This document shows, piece by piece, positions 37,129-46,339 of a stretch of DNA of 64,000 nucleotides. The notes beneath the pieces are model-generated. The model made no database searches and had not been told where the DNA came from. It worked only from the letters and a program-made list of their open reading frames with translations. The stretch spans positions 186,001 to 250,000 of the forward strand of contig NZ_BNBI01000001.1 of assembly GCF_014655295.1 (NCBI RefSeq), given 5' to 3'. The translations under genes were made by a program, and so were the position numbers. This DNA is from Streptomyces fumanus (GTDB lineage Bacteria; Actinomycetota; Actinomycetes; Streptomycetales; Streptomycetaceae). The stretch's first letter is position 1, and the number at the start of each line of letters is the position of its first letter.

Positions 37129-38241
37129 ATGCGCAACCGCAGAGCCGCACTCGCCGCCATCGCCTCGGCCGCCTCCCTCGCCCTGACCCTGTCCGCCTGC
37201 GGCCAGAACAGCGAGGGCGGCAGCGAGGAGGGCAAGGGGGACAGCAAGGGGGCCACCATCGGCATCGCCATGCCGACCAAGTCCTCCGAGCGCTGGATCG
37301 CCGACGGCAACAACGTCAAGCGGGAGCTGGAGTCCAAGGGCTACAAGACCACGCTGGTCTACGGGGAGGACGACCCCGACCAGCAGGTCTCCCAGATCGA
37401 GAACCTGATCACGCAGGGCGTCAAGGCGCTGATCATCGCGGCCATCGACAACAAGTCGATGAACAACGTGGTGCAGCAGGCCAAGGACGCCGACATCCCG
37501 GTGATCTCCTACGACCGCCTGATCCTCGGCACCCCCAACGTCGACTACTACGCCTCCTTCGACAACGAGAAGGTCGGCGAGCTCCAGGGCACCTACATCG
37601 TGGAGAAGCTGGGCCTGAAGGACGGCAGCGAGAAGGGGCCGTTCAACATCGAGCTGTTCGCCGGCTCCAACGACGACAACAACACCCGCTACTTCTTCAA
37701 CGGCGCGATGAAGGTCCTCAAGCCCTACATCGACAAGAAGCAGCTCGTCGTCCGCTCCAAGCAGACCGCCCTCAACCAGGTCACCACCCTGCGCTGGGAC
37801 GGCGGCACCGCGCAGAAGCGCATGGACGACATCCTGACCTCGGCGTACAAGAGCGAGCGGGTCGACGCGGTGCTCTCCCCGTACGACGGCATCTCCATCG
37901 GCATCATCTCCGCCCTGAAGTCGGACGACTACGGCTCCAAAAACAAGCCGCTGCCGGTGGTCACCGGCCAGGACGCCGAGGTGGCCTCGGTGAAGTCGAT
38001 CATCGCCGGCGATCAGTCGATGACCGTCTTCAAGGACCTGCGCAAGCTGGCGAAGGTGTCCGCGGACATGGTCGACGGGCTCCTCAACGACAAGAAGCCC
38101 GAGGTCAACGACACCAAGACGTACGACAACGGCGCCAAGGTCGTCCCGGCGTACCTGCTGGAGCCGGTCGCCGTCGACAAGGACAACTACCAGAAGGTCC
38201 TGGTCGACTCCGGCTACATCAAGGCGAGCGACCTCAAGTAA
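37129..38241 (+). CDS. chvE: Monosaccharide-binding lipoprotein, ChvE type
   Basis: A 370-residue periplasmic-binding-protein-like lipoprotein. The signal ends in lipobox LSAC, Cys24 by my start. The mature part has a linker ([10 protein letters not shown]) and a type I sugar-binding fold with the ChvE marks [21 protein letters not shown] and GSNDDNN. ChvE binds arabinose, galactose, glucose and xylose. It is followed by an ATPase and a permease of the GguA/GguB type. I chose ATG 37129, eight bases after AAGGA, over ATG 37120 and 37123. Confidence 0.93.
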   Translation: MRNRRAALAAIASAASLALTLSACGQNSEGGSEEGKGDSKGATIGIAMPTKSSERWIADGNNVKRELESKGYKTTLVYGEDDPDQQVSQIENLITQGVKALIIAAIDNKSMNNVVQQAKDADIPVISYDRLILGTPNVDYYASFDNEKVGELQGTYIVEKLGLKDGSEKGPFNIELFAGSNDDNNTRYFFNGAMKVLKPYIDKKQLVVRSKQTALNQVTTLRWDGGTAQKRMDDILTSAYKSERVDAVLSPYDGISIGIISALKSDDYGSKNKPLPVVTGQDAEVASVKSIIAGDQSMTVFKDLRKLAKVSADMVDGLLNDKKPEVNDTKTYDNGAKVVPAYLLEPVAVDKDNYQKVLVDSGYIKASDLK

Positions 38242-38273
38242 CCGCCGGCACCCAGAGATTGGAAGGCACGACC

Positions 38274-39824
38274 ATGGCGGGACCCGTCCTGGAAATGCGC
38301 TCGATCGTCAAGACCTTTCCCGGCGTCAAGGCACTGTCGGACGTCACGCTGACCGTCCGCCAGGGCGAGGTCCACGCCATCTGCGGGGAGAACGGCGCCG
38401 GCAAGTCGACCCTGATGAAGGTCCTCTCCGGCGTCCACCCGCACGGCACCTACGAGGGCGAGATCCTCTTCGAGGGCGAGCCCTGCGCCTTCAAGGACAT
38501 CCGGGCCAGCGAGCAGCTCGGCATCGTGATCATCCACCAGGAGCTGGCGCTGGTGCCGTACCTGTCGCTGGCGGAGAACATCTTCCTCGGCAACGAGCAC
38601 GCCACCCGGGGCCTGATCAACTGGAACGACACCCTGCGGCACGCCACCGAGCTGCTGCGCCGGGTCGGTCTGGACGACCACCCCGAGACCCGGGTCGCGG
38701 ACATCGGCGTCGGCAAGCAGCAGCTCGTCGAGATCGCCAAGGCGCTCTCCAAGAAGGTGAAGCTGCTCATCCTGGACGAGCCGACGGCGGCGCTGAACGA
38801 CGAGGACAGCGGCAAACTCCTCGACCTGATCCTCCAGTTGAAGGAACAGGGCATCACCTCGATCATCATCTCGCACAAGCTGAACGAGATCCGCCGCGTC
38901 GCCGACTCGGTGACCATCCTGCGGGACGGGCGGAGCATCGAGACGCTGGACGTGAAGGCCCCGGAGACCACCGAGGACCGGATCATCAGCGGGATGGTCG
39001 GCCGCGACCTGGAGCACCGCTTCCCGGAGCGCAGCCCGCACCAGCCGGAGGCCGGCCAGGCACCCGCCCTGGAGATCCGCAACTGGACCGTGCACCACCC
39101 GATCGACCAGCAGCGCAAGGTCGTCGACGACGTGTCGCTGACCGTGCGCCGCGGGGAGATCGTCGGCATCGCGGGCCTGATGGGCGCCGGGCGCACCGAA
39201 CTGGCGATGAGCGTCTTCGGCCGCAGCTACGGCCGGTACGCGGGCGGCACGGTCCTCAAGGACGGCCGGGAGATCCGTACCAAGACCGTGCCCGAGGCGG
39301 TCCGGCAGGGCATCGCCTACGTCACCGAGGACCGCAAGCACTACGGGCTGAACCTCATCGACACCATCAACCGCAACATCTCGCTCAGCGCCCTGGACAA
39401 GGTCGCCAAGCGGGGGGTGGTGGACGAGCACGGGGAACGGCAGGTCGCCGAGGGCTTCCGCAAGTCCATGAACATCAAGGCGCCCACCGTCTTCGAGCCG
39501 GTCGGCAAGTTGTCCGGCGGCAACCAGCAGAAGGTCGTCCTCAGCAAGTGGATCTTCGCGGGTCCGGACGTACTGATCCTGGACGAGCCGACGCGCGGCA
39601 TCGACGTCGGCGCGAAGTACGAGATCTACACGGTCATCGACCAACTGGCCGCCCAGGGCAAGGCGGTCGTCTTCATCTCCTCCGAGCTGCCGGAGCTGCT
39701 CGGCATGTGCGACCGCATCTACACCATGGCCGCGGGGCGGCTGACCGGTGAGTTCCCGCGGGCCGAGGCCACGCAGGAAACGCTGATGCGTCAGATGACG
39801 AAGGACAAAGAGGTAACCCGATGA
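38274..39824 (+). CDS. mmsA: Sugar ABC transporter ATPase, GguA/MmsA type
   Basis: A 516-residue tandem ATPase. The first domain has Walker [10 protein letters not shown] near residue 40, signature VGKQQL and Walker [10 protein letters not shown]. The second domain has a degenerate Walker [10 protein letters not shown], as normal in this family, signature LSGGNQQK and [10 protein letters not shown]. It powers import of the sugar bound by ChvE. ATG 38274 is preceded by GGAAGG; an in-frame TTG 15 bases upstream lacks such a site. It overlaps the permease gene by four bases. Confidence 0.95.
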   Translation: MAGPVLEMRSIVKTFPGVKALSDVTLTVRQGEVHAICGENGAGKSTLMKVLSGVHPHGTYEGEILFEGEPCAFKDIRASEQLGIVIIHQELALVPYLSLAENIFLGNEHATRGLINWNDTLRHATELLRRVGLDDHPETRVADIGVGKQQLVEIAKALSKKVKLLILDEPTAALNDEDSGKLLDLILQLKEQGITSIIISHKLNEIRRVADSVTILRDGRSIETLDVKAPETTEDRIISGMVGRDLEHRFPERSPHQPEAGQAPALEIRNWTVHHPIDQQRKVVDDVSLTVRRGEIVGIAGLMGAGRTELAMSVFGRSYGRYAGGTVLKDGREIRTKTVPEAVRQGIAYVTEDRKHYGLNLIDTINRNISLSALDKVAKRGVVDEHGERQVAEGFRKSMNIKAPTVFEPVGKLSGGNQQKVVLSKWIFAGPDVLILDEPTRGIDVGAKYEIYTVIDQLAAQGKAVVFISSELPELLGMCDRIYTMAAGRLTGEFPRAEATQETLMRQMTKDKEVTR

Positions 39825-41065
39825 GCACGGATGTGACCGCCAAGACGCCGGCCCCCGCGCCGGCCGGGAAGGGCGGGCCGGCCGGCGGCGACGGCCTGCT
39901 CCAGTTGATGATGGACGGCATGCGCCGCAACATGCGGCAGTACGGCATGCTGTTCGCGCTCGGCCTGATCGTGGTGCTGTTCGCCGTGTGGACCGGCGGC
40001 GACCTGCTGCTGCCGCGCAACGTCTCCAACCTGGTGCTGCAGAACAGCTACATCCTGATCCTCGCGATCGGCATGATGCTGGTGATCATCGCCGGGCACA
40101 TCGACCTGTCGGTGGGCTCGCTGACCGCGTTCATCGGGTCGATGGCCGCGGTGTTCATGGTCAAACACGATCTTCCCTGGCCCCTCGCGCTGGTCCTCTG
40201 CCTGGCGATGGGCGCGGTGGCCGGCGCGGTGCAGGGCTTCTTCATCGCCTACGGCGGCATACCGTCGTTCATCGTGACCCTCGCGGGCATGCTGATCTTC
40301 CGCGGTCTGACGGAGATCTTCCTGGAGGGCCAGACCCTCGGCCCGTTCCCCGAGGGCCTGCAGAAGGTCGCCAACGGCTTCCTCCCGGAGGTCGGCCCGG
40401 AGACCAACTACCACAACCTCACCCTGCTGCTGGGCCTGGCGCTGATCGCCTTCGTCGTCTTCCAGGAGCTGCGCGACCGCAAGCGGCAGCAGGAGTTCGC
40501 CCTCGACGTGCTGCCCGCCAAGCTGTTCGCGCTGAAACTGGTCGCGCTGGTCGCCGCGGTCCTGGTGGTCACGCTGCTGCTCGCCTCCTACAAGGGCGCC
40601 CCGATCGTCCTGCTGGTCCTGGGCGTGCTGCTGGTCGGCTTCGGCTACCTCATGCGCAACGCGATCATCGGCCGCCACATCTACGCCATCGGCGGCAACC
40701 TCCCGGCGGCGAAGCTGTCGGGCGTGAAGGACAAGAAGGTCACCTTCCTGGTCTTCCTGAACATGGGCATGCTCGCGGCCCTGGCGGGTCTGGTCTTCGC
40801 CGCCCGCTTCAACGCGGCCTCGCCCAAGGCGGGCCTCAACTTCGAGCTGGAGGCCATCGCCGCCTCGTTCATCGGCGGCGCGTCGATGAGCGGCGGTGTC
40901 GGCACGGTCCTCGGCGCGATCATCGGTGGTCTGGTCCTGGGCGTGCTGAACAACGGCATGAACCTCGTCGGCATCGGCACCGACTGGCAGCAGGTCATCA
41001 AGGGCCTGGTGCTGCTGGCGGCGGTCGGCTTCGACGTGTGGAACAAGCGCAAGGTCGGTTCGTAG
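39821..41065 (+). CDS. mmsB: Sugar ABC transporter permease, GguB/MmsB type
   Basis: A 414-residue membrane protein with about ten helices, of the BPD_transp_2 family. The motifs [16 protein letters not shown] near residue 88 and [23 protein letters not shown] near 348 are characteristic. The cytoplasmic N-terminus ([19 protein letters not shown]) is Pro/Gly-rich. It is longer than rhizobial or ribose permeases because of a polar insertion with [19 protein letters not shown], typical of the GguB group. Its start overlaps the ATPase stop by four bases. Confidence 0.94.
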   Translation: MSTDVTAKTPAPAPAGKGGPAGGDGLLQLMMDGMRRNMRQYGMLFALGLIVVLFAVWTGGDLLLPRNVSNLVLQNSYILILAIGMMLVIIAGHIDLSVGSLTAFIGSMAAVFMVKHDLPWPLALVLCLAMGAVAGAVQGFFIAYGGIPSFIVTLAGMLIFRGLTEIFLEGQTLGPFPEGLQKVANGFLPEVGPETNYHNLTLLLGLALIAFVVFQELRDRKRQQEFALDVLPAKLFALKLVALVAAVLVVTLLLASYKGAPIVLLVLGVLLVGFGYLMRNAIIGRHIYAIGGNLPAAKLSGVKDKKVTFLVFLNMGMLAALAGLVFAARFNAASPKAGLNFELEAIAASFIGGASMSGGVGTVLGAIIGGLVLGVLNNGMNLVGIGTDWQQVIKGLVLLAAVGFDVWNKRKVGS

Positions 41066-41073
41066 GTCGTTCC

Positions 41074-41102
41074 GGGCCCCCGCCTCCCCGAGGCGGGGGC
41101 CC
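41074..41102 (+). terminator. Terminator between permease and mutarotase genes
   Basis: GGGCCCCCGCCT (41074-41085) pairs perfectly with AGGCGGGGGCCC (41091-41102) over a five-base loop, followed by GATTCCTTT. It would end or attenuate the transporter transcript, lowering expression of the next gene. Confidence 0.85.
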
Positions 41103-41125
41103 GATTCCTTTCAGGAGAGCCGCAC

Positions 41126-42274
41126 ATGGAACTGAGCAGACGCACGGTCATCGCATCCGCCGCGGCGGCGGGGATCGCCGCCACCGCGCTCGGCGGCACG
41201 GCGCACGCCACGGGAGGCAGGAAGCCGGTGAAGGAACTCTTCGGCACGCTCGCCGACGGGACGAAGGTCTACCGCTGGTCGCTGGAGAACGGCGGCACGC
41301 GGATGAAGGTGCTGTCGTACGGCGGTGTCGTGCAGTCCCTGGAGATCCCCGACCGGCGCGGCCGGTACGCCAACGTCTCCCTGGGCTTCGACAACCTCGA
41401 CGACTACGTGGCCCGCAGCCCGCACTTCGGCGCGCTGATCGGCCGGTACGGCAACCGCATCGCCAAGGGCCGCTTCACCCTGGACGGCACGACGTACCAG
41501 CTCTCCGTCAACGACGGTGAGAACTCGCTGCACGGCGGCGCGCTGGGCTTCGACTACCGGGTGTGGGACGTGGAGCCGTTCACCAAGGGCTCCGACGTCG
41601 GCCTGGTGCTGCGCTACGTCAGCGTCGACGGCGAGATGGGCTACCCGGGCACGCTGAAGACGAAGGTCACGTACACCCTCACCCGCTCCGGCGACTGGCG
41701 GATCGACTACGAGGCGACCACCGACAAGGCCACCGTCGTCAACCTCACCAGCCACGTCTACTGGAACCTGGCCGGCGAGGGCAGCGGCACCATCGAGGAC
41801 CACGAGCTCTCGATCGCCGCGTCCCGGTTCACCCCCACCGACGCGGGCCTGATACCCACCGGCGAGCTGGCGAGGGTCGGCGGCACCCCGTTCGACTTCC
41901 GCCGGGCCAAGCCGATCGGCCGGGACATCCGGGACGGCCACCCGCAGCTCGTCACCGCCAAGGGCTTCGACCACAACTGGGTGCTCGACAAGGGCATCAC
42001 CGCCCGCCCCGAGCAGATCGCCACCCTGCGCGACCCGTCCTCCGGGCGGAGCCTGCGCATCGCCACCGACCAGCCCGGCCTCCAGTTCTACTCGGGCAAC
42101 TTCCTCGACGGCACCCTCACCGGCACCGGCGGCCGGCTCTACCGGCAGGGCGACGCGCTCTGCCTGGAGACCCAGCACTTCCCGGACTCGCCGAACCAGC
42201 CGTCGTTCCCGTCGACGGTGCTGCGCCCCGGCGAGGTCTACCGGACGACGACGATCCACTCGTTCGACTCCTGA
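41126..42274 (+). CDS. Exported aldose 1-epimerase (mutarotase)
   Basis: A 382-residue enzyme with a twin-arginine signal (SRRTVIAS, then AAAAGIAATALGGTAHA). The mature part is a mutarotase: GRYGNRIAKGRF, NSLHGGALGFDYRVWDV, VVNLTSHVYWNLAG (catalytic His) and CLETQHFPDSPN (catalytic Glu). It is about 40-45% identical by eye to the cytoplasmic copy at 28326. Outside the cell it would equilibrate anomers of sugars released by glycosidases before uptake through ChvE-GguAB. ATG 41126 follows AGGAGAG. Confidence 0.93.
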   Translation: MELSRRTVIASAAAAGIAATALGGTAHATGGRKPVKELFGTLADGTKVYRWSLENGGTRMKVLSYGGVVQSLEIPDRRGRYANVSLGFDNLDDYVARSPHFGALIGRYGNRIAKGRFTLDGTTYQLSVNDGENSLHGGALGFDYRVWDVEPFTKGSDVGLVLRYVSVDGEMGYPGTLKTKVTYTLTRSGDWRIDYEATTDKATVVNLTSHVYWNLAGEGSGTIEDHELSIAASRFTPTDAGLIPTGELARVGGTPFDFRRAKPIGRDIRDGHPQLVTAKGFDHNWVLDKGITARPEQIATLRDPSSGRSLRIATDQPGLQFYSGNFLDGTLTGTGGRLYRQGDALCLETQHFPDSPNQPSFPSTVLRPGEVYRTTTIHSFDS

Positions 42275-42299
42275 GGCACCGGCGCCCGATCGCGAGCGT

Positions 42300-42346
42300 C
42301 TGAACACCGGCGCCGCTGAACGCCGGCGCCGCTGAACGCCGGCGCC
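42300..42346 (+). repeat. Three tandem copies of a 16-bp unit
   Basis: CTGAACACCGGCGCCG at 42300 and CTGAACGCCGGCGCCG at 42316, then a 15-base copy at 42332, stand head to tail between the mutarotase and aminotransferase genes. Each unit includes the palindrome CCGGCGCCG or near equivalent. Function unknown. Confidence 0.85.
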
Positions 42347-42411
42347 TGAGCGTCCGTATCTCCGGGTGGCCCGCGCTCCCCCGCGCGGGCCCCCTGAGCG
42401 CGGAGGTCCCC

Positions 42412-43803
42412 TTGGCCGGCAACGTCACCTCGCTGTTCCGCGGCGCCACCGCGGCGCAGGGCCCGTCGACGGCGGCGCCGGCCCGGGAGGCCGACGGCGG
42501 GGCGGCCGGACCGGTCGACTTCCGCATCCCCCGCAACCCGTACTTCCCGACGCCGCGGATGTTCGACGCGCTGGCGTCCCGGCTGCGGGACATCCTCACG
42601 TACCACCCGAGCGGCGCCGGCACCGTCACCGCCGAGCTGTGCGCGCTGCTCGGCCTGCCCCCGCAGTGCGTGGCGCTGGGCAACGGCTCCAGCGAGCTGA
42701 TCACCTGGCTCGACCATCTGCTGGTCCGCGACTCCCTCGCGGTGCCGGTGCCGGCCTTCGGGCGGTGGACCGACCAGCCGATGGAGACCGGCAAGCGGGT
42801 CGACATGTTCCCGCTCCCGGAGGCCGGCGGCTTCGCCCTCGACCTCGACCGGTACGCCGAGTTCGTCCGGACCCGGGGCACCCGCGCGGTGGTGCTCCGC
42901 AACCCCGGCGATCCCGGCGGCGACTACGTCCGCAAGCAGGCGCTCACGCGGTTCCTCGACGCGATGGCCGACCGGGACCTGGTGGTGGTCGACGAGTCGT
43001 TCCTGGAGTTCACCGACGCCGAGGCCGAACCGTCCGTGGTCCAGGAGGCGATCCTCCGCCCCAACGTCGTCGTGCTGCGCGGCCTCGGCGAGAACCTCGG
43101 CCTGCACGGCGTCCGCGTCGGCTGCCTCGTCGCCAACCCGGCGCTGGCCGGCCGGGTCCGCTCGATGCTCCCGAAAGGCAACCTCGACTCCTTCGCCGAA
43201 CACGTGGTGTTCATGCTCCGCGAGCACGGCGCGGAGTACGCGCGCAGCCTGACGCAGGTGCGCCGCGACCGGCTGGAGATGACCGGCCGGCTGTCGGCGC
43301 TGCCCGGCCTGACCGTCTACCCCTCCCAGGGCAACTTCCTCTTCGTGCGCCTCCCCCTCGGCGCCGAAGGCACCGTGGTCCGGGACCGGCTGCTCACCGA
43401 GCACCGCGTCCTGGTCCGCGAGTGCGGCGACACGATCGGCTCCTCCAGCCGCTTCCTGCGTCTCGCGGTACGCCCCCCGGCCGACGTGCACCGCCTGGTG
43501 TCCGGCCTGGAACAGGTGCTCTACGGGACCGGGAGGGAGGCCGCCGTGCCGGAGCGGGCCGCGGGGACCGGCTACAGCTCGGGCACGGCGGCGGTGGACC
43601 GGCTGGTGAGCGAGACGAACGGGGGCGGGGTGGCGGGGTTGGCGGCGGCCTCCGGTGTTGATGCGGGGATGCCGTTGCCGACGCCGCCCGGGGTGCCGGC
43701 CCGCGGGGGGCTCACCGCGGCGCAGGTGCGGGGCACCGACGGGCTGACGGCGGCCCCGGCCACCGGCTGGCCGGGCGCGGCGGGCGCGGTACGGACCGGC
43801 TGA
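42412..43803 (+). CDS. Class I/II aminotransferase-like protein lacking the PLP lysine
   Basis: A 463-residue protein with the fold of HisC/CobD-type aminotransferases: GNGSSELITWL near residue 90, VLRNPGDPGGDYV near 161, VVDESFLEF near 192, and RGLGENLGLHGVRVG near 223. In the family the last block reads S-K-x-x-G-x-x-G-x-R, with the lysine holding pyridoxal phosphate. Here that position is Glu227, so ordinary transamination should be impossible. The cofactor Asp (194) and Arg (235) remain. A low-complexity C-terminal tail of about 100 residues follows. TTG 42412 is chosen, five bases after GGAGG. The function in a sugar cluster is unclear; it may be regulatory. Confidence 0.8.
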   Translation: MAGNVTSLFRGATAAQGPSTAAPAREADGGAAGPVDFRIPRNPYFPTPRMFDALASRLRDILTYHPSGAGTVTAELCALLGLPPQCVALGNGSSELITWLDHLLVRDSLAVPVPAFGRWTDQPMETGKRVDMFPLPEAGGFALDLDRYAEFVRTRGTRAVVLRNPGDPGGDYVRKQALTRFLDAMADRDLVVVDESFLEFTDAEAEPSVVQEAILRPNVVVLRGLGENLGLHGVRVGCLVANPALAGRVRSMLPKGNLDSFAEHVVFMLREHGAEYARSLTQVRRDRLEMTGRLSALPGLTVYPSQGNFLFVRLPLGAEGTVVRDRLLTEHRVLVRECGDTIGSSSRFLRLAVRPPADVHRLVSGLEQVLYGTGREAAVPERAAGTGYSSGTAAVDRLVSETNGGGVAGLAAASGVDAGMPLPTPPGVPARGGLTAAQVRGTDGLTAAPATGWPGAAGAVRTG

Positions 43804-43850
43804 CCGGGTCGTTCGCCGTGGTCACCCGGCGGACCGTCCCAGCGCCGGGG

Positions 43851-44819
43851 TCAGTAGGCCACGGGCCATCCGCTGCTCCAGTTCAGGAGGTTGATGCCGA
43901 GCTTGGGGGTGCCGTTGTCGGCGCCGTCGTAGTAGTGGTAGACGATCAGGTCCCCGTCGGTGTCCTTCATGATCGACTGCCCGCCGGGGCCGATGACGTT
44001 GCCGTGCGTCTCCAGCACGGGCGTGCCCCCGTTGTTGGTCATCGCGACGCCGTTCCTGTCGTAGTACGGCCCGGTGACGCTGGTGGCGCGGCCGACCTTG
44101 ACCTTGTACGTGGAGCTGGTGCCGGCGCAGCAGGTGTCGTACGAGGCGAAGAGGTAGTAGTACCCGTTGCGCTTGACGACGTACGGGGCCTCGACGGCCT
44201 TCGTCCCGGTCGGGCGGGAGGCGAGCGAGTACCGGGTCGTGTTGCCGGCGAGCTGCTTCCCGGTCGACGGATTGATCTGGATCATCTTGATCCCCGTCCA
44301 CCAGCTCCCGAACGACAGCCACCACTTGCCGTCGCTGTCCACGAAGAGGTTGGGGTCGATGGCGTTGTAGTCGCTGGCGCCGTTGGAGGTGTAGACGATC
44401 CCGTAGTCGGCCCAGCTCCCCGGCTGGCCGGTCGTGGAGCCCGCGAGCCCGATGGCGGAGGTGTTCGACCCGAACTTCGAGACGGAGTAGTACATCAGAT
44501 ACTTCCCGCCCTGGTACGAGATGTCCGGCGCCCATGCCTCCGGCACGGAGGAGTAACTCGACCACCAGCCCGGCCGGGAGGAGAACGCGTCGGCGCCCGC
44601 GCCGAAGGCGATGCGGTCGGAGGAGGTCTTGCTGGCGATGCCGCCGCCGGTGGCGTACAGCAGGTACTGCCCGGAGGAGGTGCGGATCATCGTCGGGTCG
44701 TGGGTGACGACGGACCCGGTGACCCGGCCGGGGTTCGGATACGCGTTCGCCGTGCTCGGCAGGAGGGCGAGCACGGCGGCGGTGGGGACGGCGAGGAGTG
44801 CGGTTCTCTTGCGGCTCAT
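43851..44819 (-). CDS. Secreted arabinan endo-1,5-alpha-L-arabinosidase, GH43
   Basis: A 322-residue protein with a signal peptide (TALLAVPTAAVLALLPSTANA, cleavage near residue 26). It is a five-bladed propeller of glycoside hydrolase family 43. The three catalytic acids are visible: Asp41 (THDPTMI, base), Asp155 (AIDPNLF, pKa modulator) and Glu210 (AVEAPYV, acid). It would cut arabinan outside the cell, releasing arabinose and oligosaccharides for the transporters in this region. Its promoter carries the same operator as the oligosaccharide importer. It is 47 bases from, and convergent with, the aminotransferase-like gene. Confidence 0.93.
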   Translation of the reverse strand: MSRKRTALLAVPTAAVLALLPSTANAYPNPGRVTGSVVTHDPTMIRTSSGQYLLYATGGGIASKTSSDRIAFGAGADAFSSRPGWWSSYSSVPEAWAPDISYQGGKYLMYYSVSKFGSNTSAIGLAGSTTGQPGSWADYGIVYTSNGASDYNAIDPNLFVDSDGKWWLSFGSWWTGIKMIQINPSTGKQLAGNTTRYSLASRPTGTKAVEAPYVVKRNGYYYLFASYDTCCAGTSSTYKVKVGRATSVTGPYYDRNGVAMTNNGGTPVLETHGNVIGPGGQSIMKDTDGDLIVYHYYDGADNGTPKLGINLLNWSSGWPVAY

Positions 44820-44887
44820 GGGGGGACGCTCCTGTTCCGGGTGCGGGGGGGTGGTCGGAGGGAGGTCTTCTGTTGCAGGCTTGTTCG

Positions 44888-44948
44888 TTATTTCGAACGG
44901 CGATCGTTACTTCGGACGGGACGTAGAATCGAACCCCTCGCGCGTCAA
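44888..44948 (-). promoter_or_regulatory. Promoter and TTCGAA-type operator of the GH43 gene
   Basis: On the minus strand TTGACG (plus 44943-44948) and TACGTC (plus 44920-44925) have a 17-base spacer. The 30-base operator at 44888-44917, with TCGAAC and TCGGAC 19 bases apart, covers the predicted transcript start. Promoter and operator closely resemble those at 60178-60239. Confidence 0.8.
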
Positions 44949-45400
44949 TGGTTCGCGCAGGACTCCTCAGACAGCGCGATCTGGGCACGGACGGTCTTGC
45001 CGGGCGGCTTGCGGTCCACCACCTCCCAGTGGTCCGCCAGCGCGCCGACGAGGGCGAGACCTCGACCGTGTTCATCGAGGGGGCCCGGGGCGCGTACGGC
45101 TGGACGGGGCGGGCCGCTGTGCGTGTCCGTCACCTCGATCCAGAGCCCCGCTGGCTCCAGGGTGAGCCGCAGTTCGAAGTCCCTGCCGGGGACGCGTCCG
45201 TGGGTCACGGCGTTGGCGGCCAGCTCGGCGACGATCACGACGGCCCGGTCGGAGACGTCCGTCCCGTGCGGGATGCCCCAGGCGTGGAGCTGGCTGTCCG
45301 TGAGACGCCGGGCGAGCCGAGCGCCACGGGGCGTGGCGGTGAAGCGCTGAGTGAACACACGTACGGTGACGGCCCCTTGCCGGGCGAGCGGTGCGGTCAT
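44945..45400 (-). CDS. HATPase_c_2 ATP-binding protein (anti-sigma/whiJ-associated type)
   Basis: A 151-residue GHKL ATPase domain protein of the anti-sigma-factor kinase group. The N box is VVIVAELAANAVTHG near residues 54-68, and the G1/G2 region is DEHGRGLALVGALADHW near 109-125. In streptomycetes such proteins cluster with an XRE regulator and DUF397 protein, as here, and are linked to control of development and antibiotic production. Whether it phosphorylates a partner is unknown. It is divergent from the XRE gene. The last codons overlap the -35 box of the GH43 promoter. Confidence 0.88.
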   Translation of the reverse strand: MTAPLARQGAVTVRVFTQRFTATPRGARLARRLTDSQLHAWGIPHGTDVSDRAVVIVAELAANAVTHGRVPGRDFELRLTLEPAGLWIEVTDTHSGPPRPAVRAPGPLDEHGRGLALVGALADHWEVVDRKPPGKTVRAQIALSEESCANH

Positions 45401-45529
45401 GCGCCCAATCTGGCGGACACGCGGACGACTTCACCAGGTCGGAGCCGCGTACTCTCCCCCGGAGTACGCAGTCACCCGCTGGACAGTACCCGTCACCAAC
45501 CGTGACCATGGTCGGGGAGGTGACGCGCC

Positions 45530-46339
45530 GTGAACGACGAGTCGTCGGACAGCCTGCGCACGTTCGGTGCGATGGTCCAAGGGTTGAGGGAGCACGCGGG
45601 ATTGAGCCGGAAGGAGTTCGCGGAACTGGTCCGCTTCTCCAAGCACACGGTGGCGTCCGTGGAGCTGGGCCGCCGCATGGCGGACGCGGCCTTCGTGGAC
45701 CGCGCGGAAGAGGTCTTCGGCAACACGGGCGCGCTGCGCCGGGCGGCGGCTCACCTGGTACGGCAGCCGGGGTTGGCGTCCTGGTTCCGGCGGTGGGCGC
45801 AGTTGGAGGGGGCGGCTGTCACTCTCTACACGTATGAATGCCGGATGGTGCCGGGTCTGTTGCAGACGGAAAAGTACGCAAAGACCCTGTTCGCAGCCCA
45901 GTTGCCGCCGCTGGACGACGCGCAGATCAAGGCTCAGTGGGTGGCACGGGCCCAACGCCAGAAATTGCTGCGGGAGCGCGCGAACACCGCATTCAGCTTC
46001 ATCATTGAGGAGCACGTGCTGCTGCGGCGAACCGGTGCTCTGGAAGCAACACGGAGCCTGGTCGATCATCTACTCAATATTGCCGAGCTGCGCAACGTAG
46101 AGATCCAGATCATGCCAATCGCCCAAGGGGCCCACACCGGCTTAGCGGGACCCATTCAACTGCTGGAGACGCCGGAGACCCGCTGGTTCGCCTACAACGA
46201 AGGTCAGCGTGGCGGCTTATTCATCACCGATCCCAAAGAGATCAGCGTCCTCCAACGACGGTATGCCAGGATGCGCTCACAGGCTCTCTCACTCGAAGAC
46301 TCCGTGAGCCTGTTGCAGCAGATGCGAGGAGATTCATGA
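45530..46339 (+). CDS. XRE-family regulator with DUF5753 (WhiJ-like), containing two TTA codons
   Basis: A 269-residue regulator. The N-terminal helix-turn-helix is LREHAGLSRKEFAELV and KHTVASVELGRR, within residues 17-45. The remainder is DUF5753 (YECRMVPGLLQTEKYA; GGLFITDPKEISVLQRRY). It is a WhiJ-type protein that pairs with the DUF397 protein encoded just downstream (four-base overlap) and the ATPase upstream. Two leucine codons are TTA (46142-46144 and 46217-46219), so translation should need the bldA tRNA. The codon use of its 3' half is less GC-biased than its neighbours. GTG 45530 follows GGGGAGGTG. Confidence 0.9.
   Translation: MNDESSDSLRTFGAMVQGLREHAGLSRKEFAELVRFSKHTVASVELGRRMADAAFVDRAEEVFGNTGALRRAAAHLVRQPGLASWFRRWAQLEGAAVTLYTYECRMVPGLLQTEKYAKTLFAAQLPPLDDAQIKAQWVARAQRQKLLRERANTAFSFIIEEHVLLRRTGALEATRSLVDHLLNIAELRNVEIQIMPIAQGAHTGLAGPIQLLETPETRWFAYNEGQRGGLFITDPKEISVLQRRYARMRSQALSLEDSVSLLQQMRGDS

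Noticed and set aside
42300..42346. CRISPR-like short repeats
   Set aside because: Units are head to tail without spacers and only three, so this is a plain tandem repeat; no cas genes are near.
44881..44940. Mobile-element boundary or att site at the edge of the accessory island
   Set aside because: The repeated sequence at 44888 and 60178 is explained by promoters and operators of one regulon, and no integrase or transposase is present.
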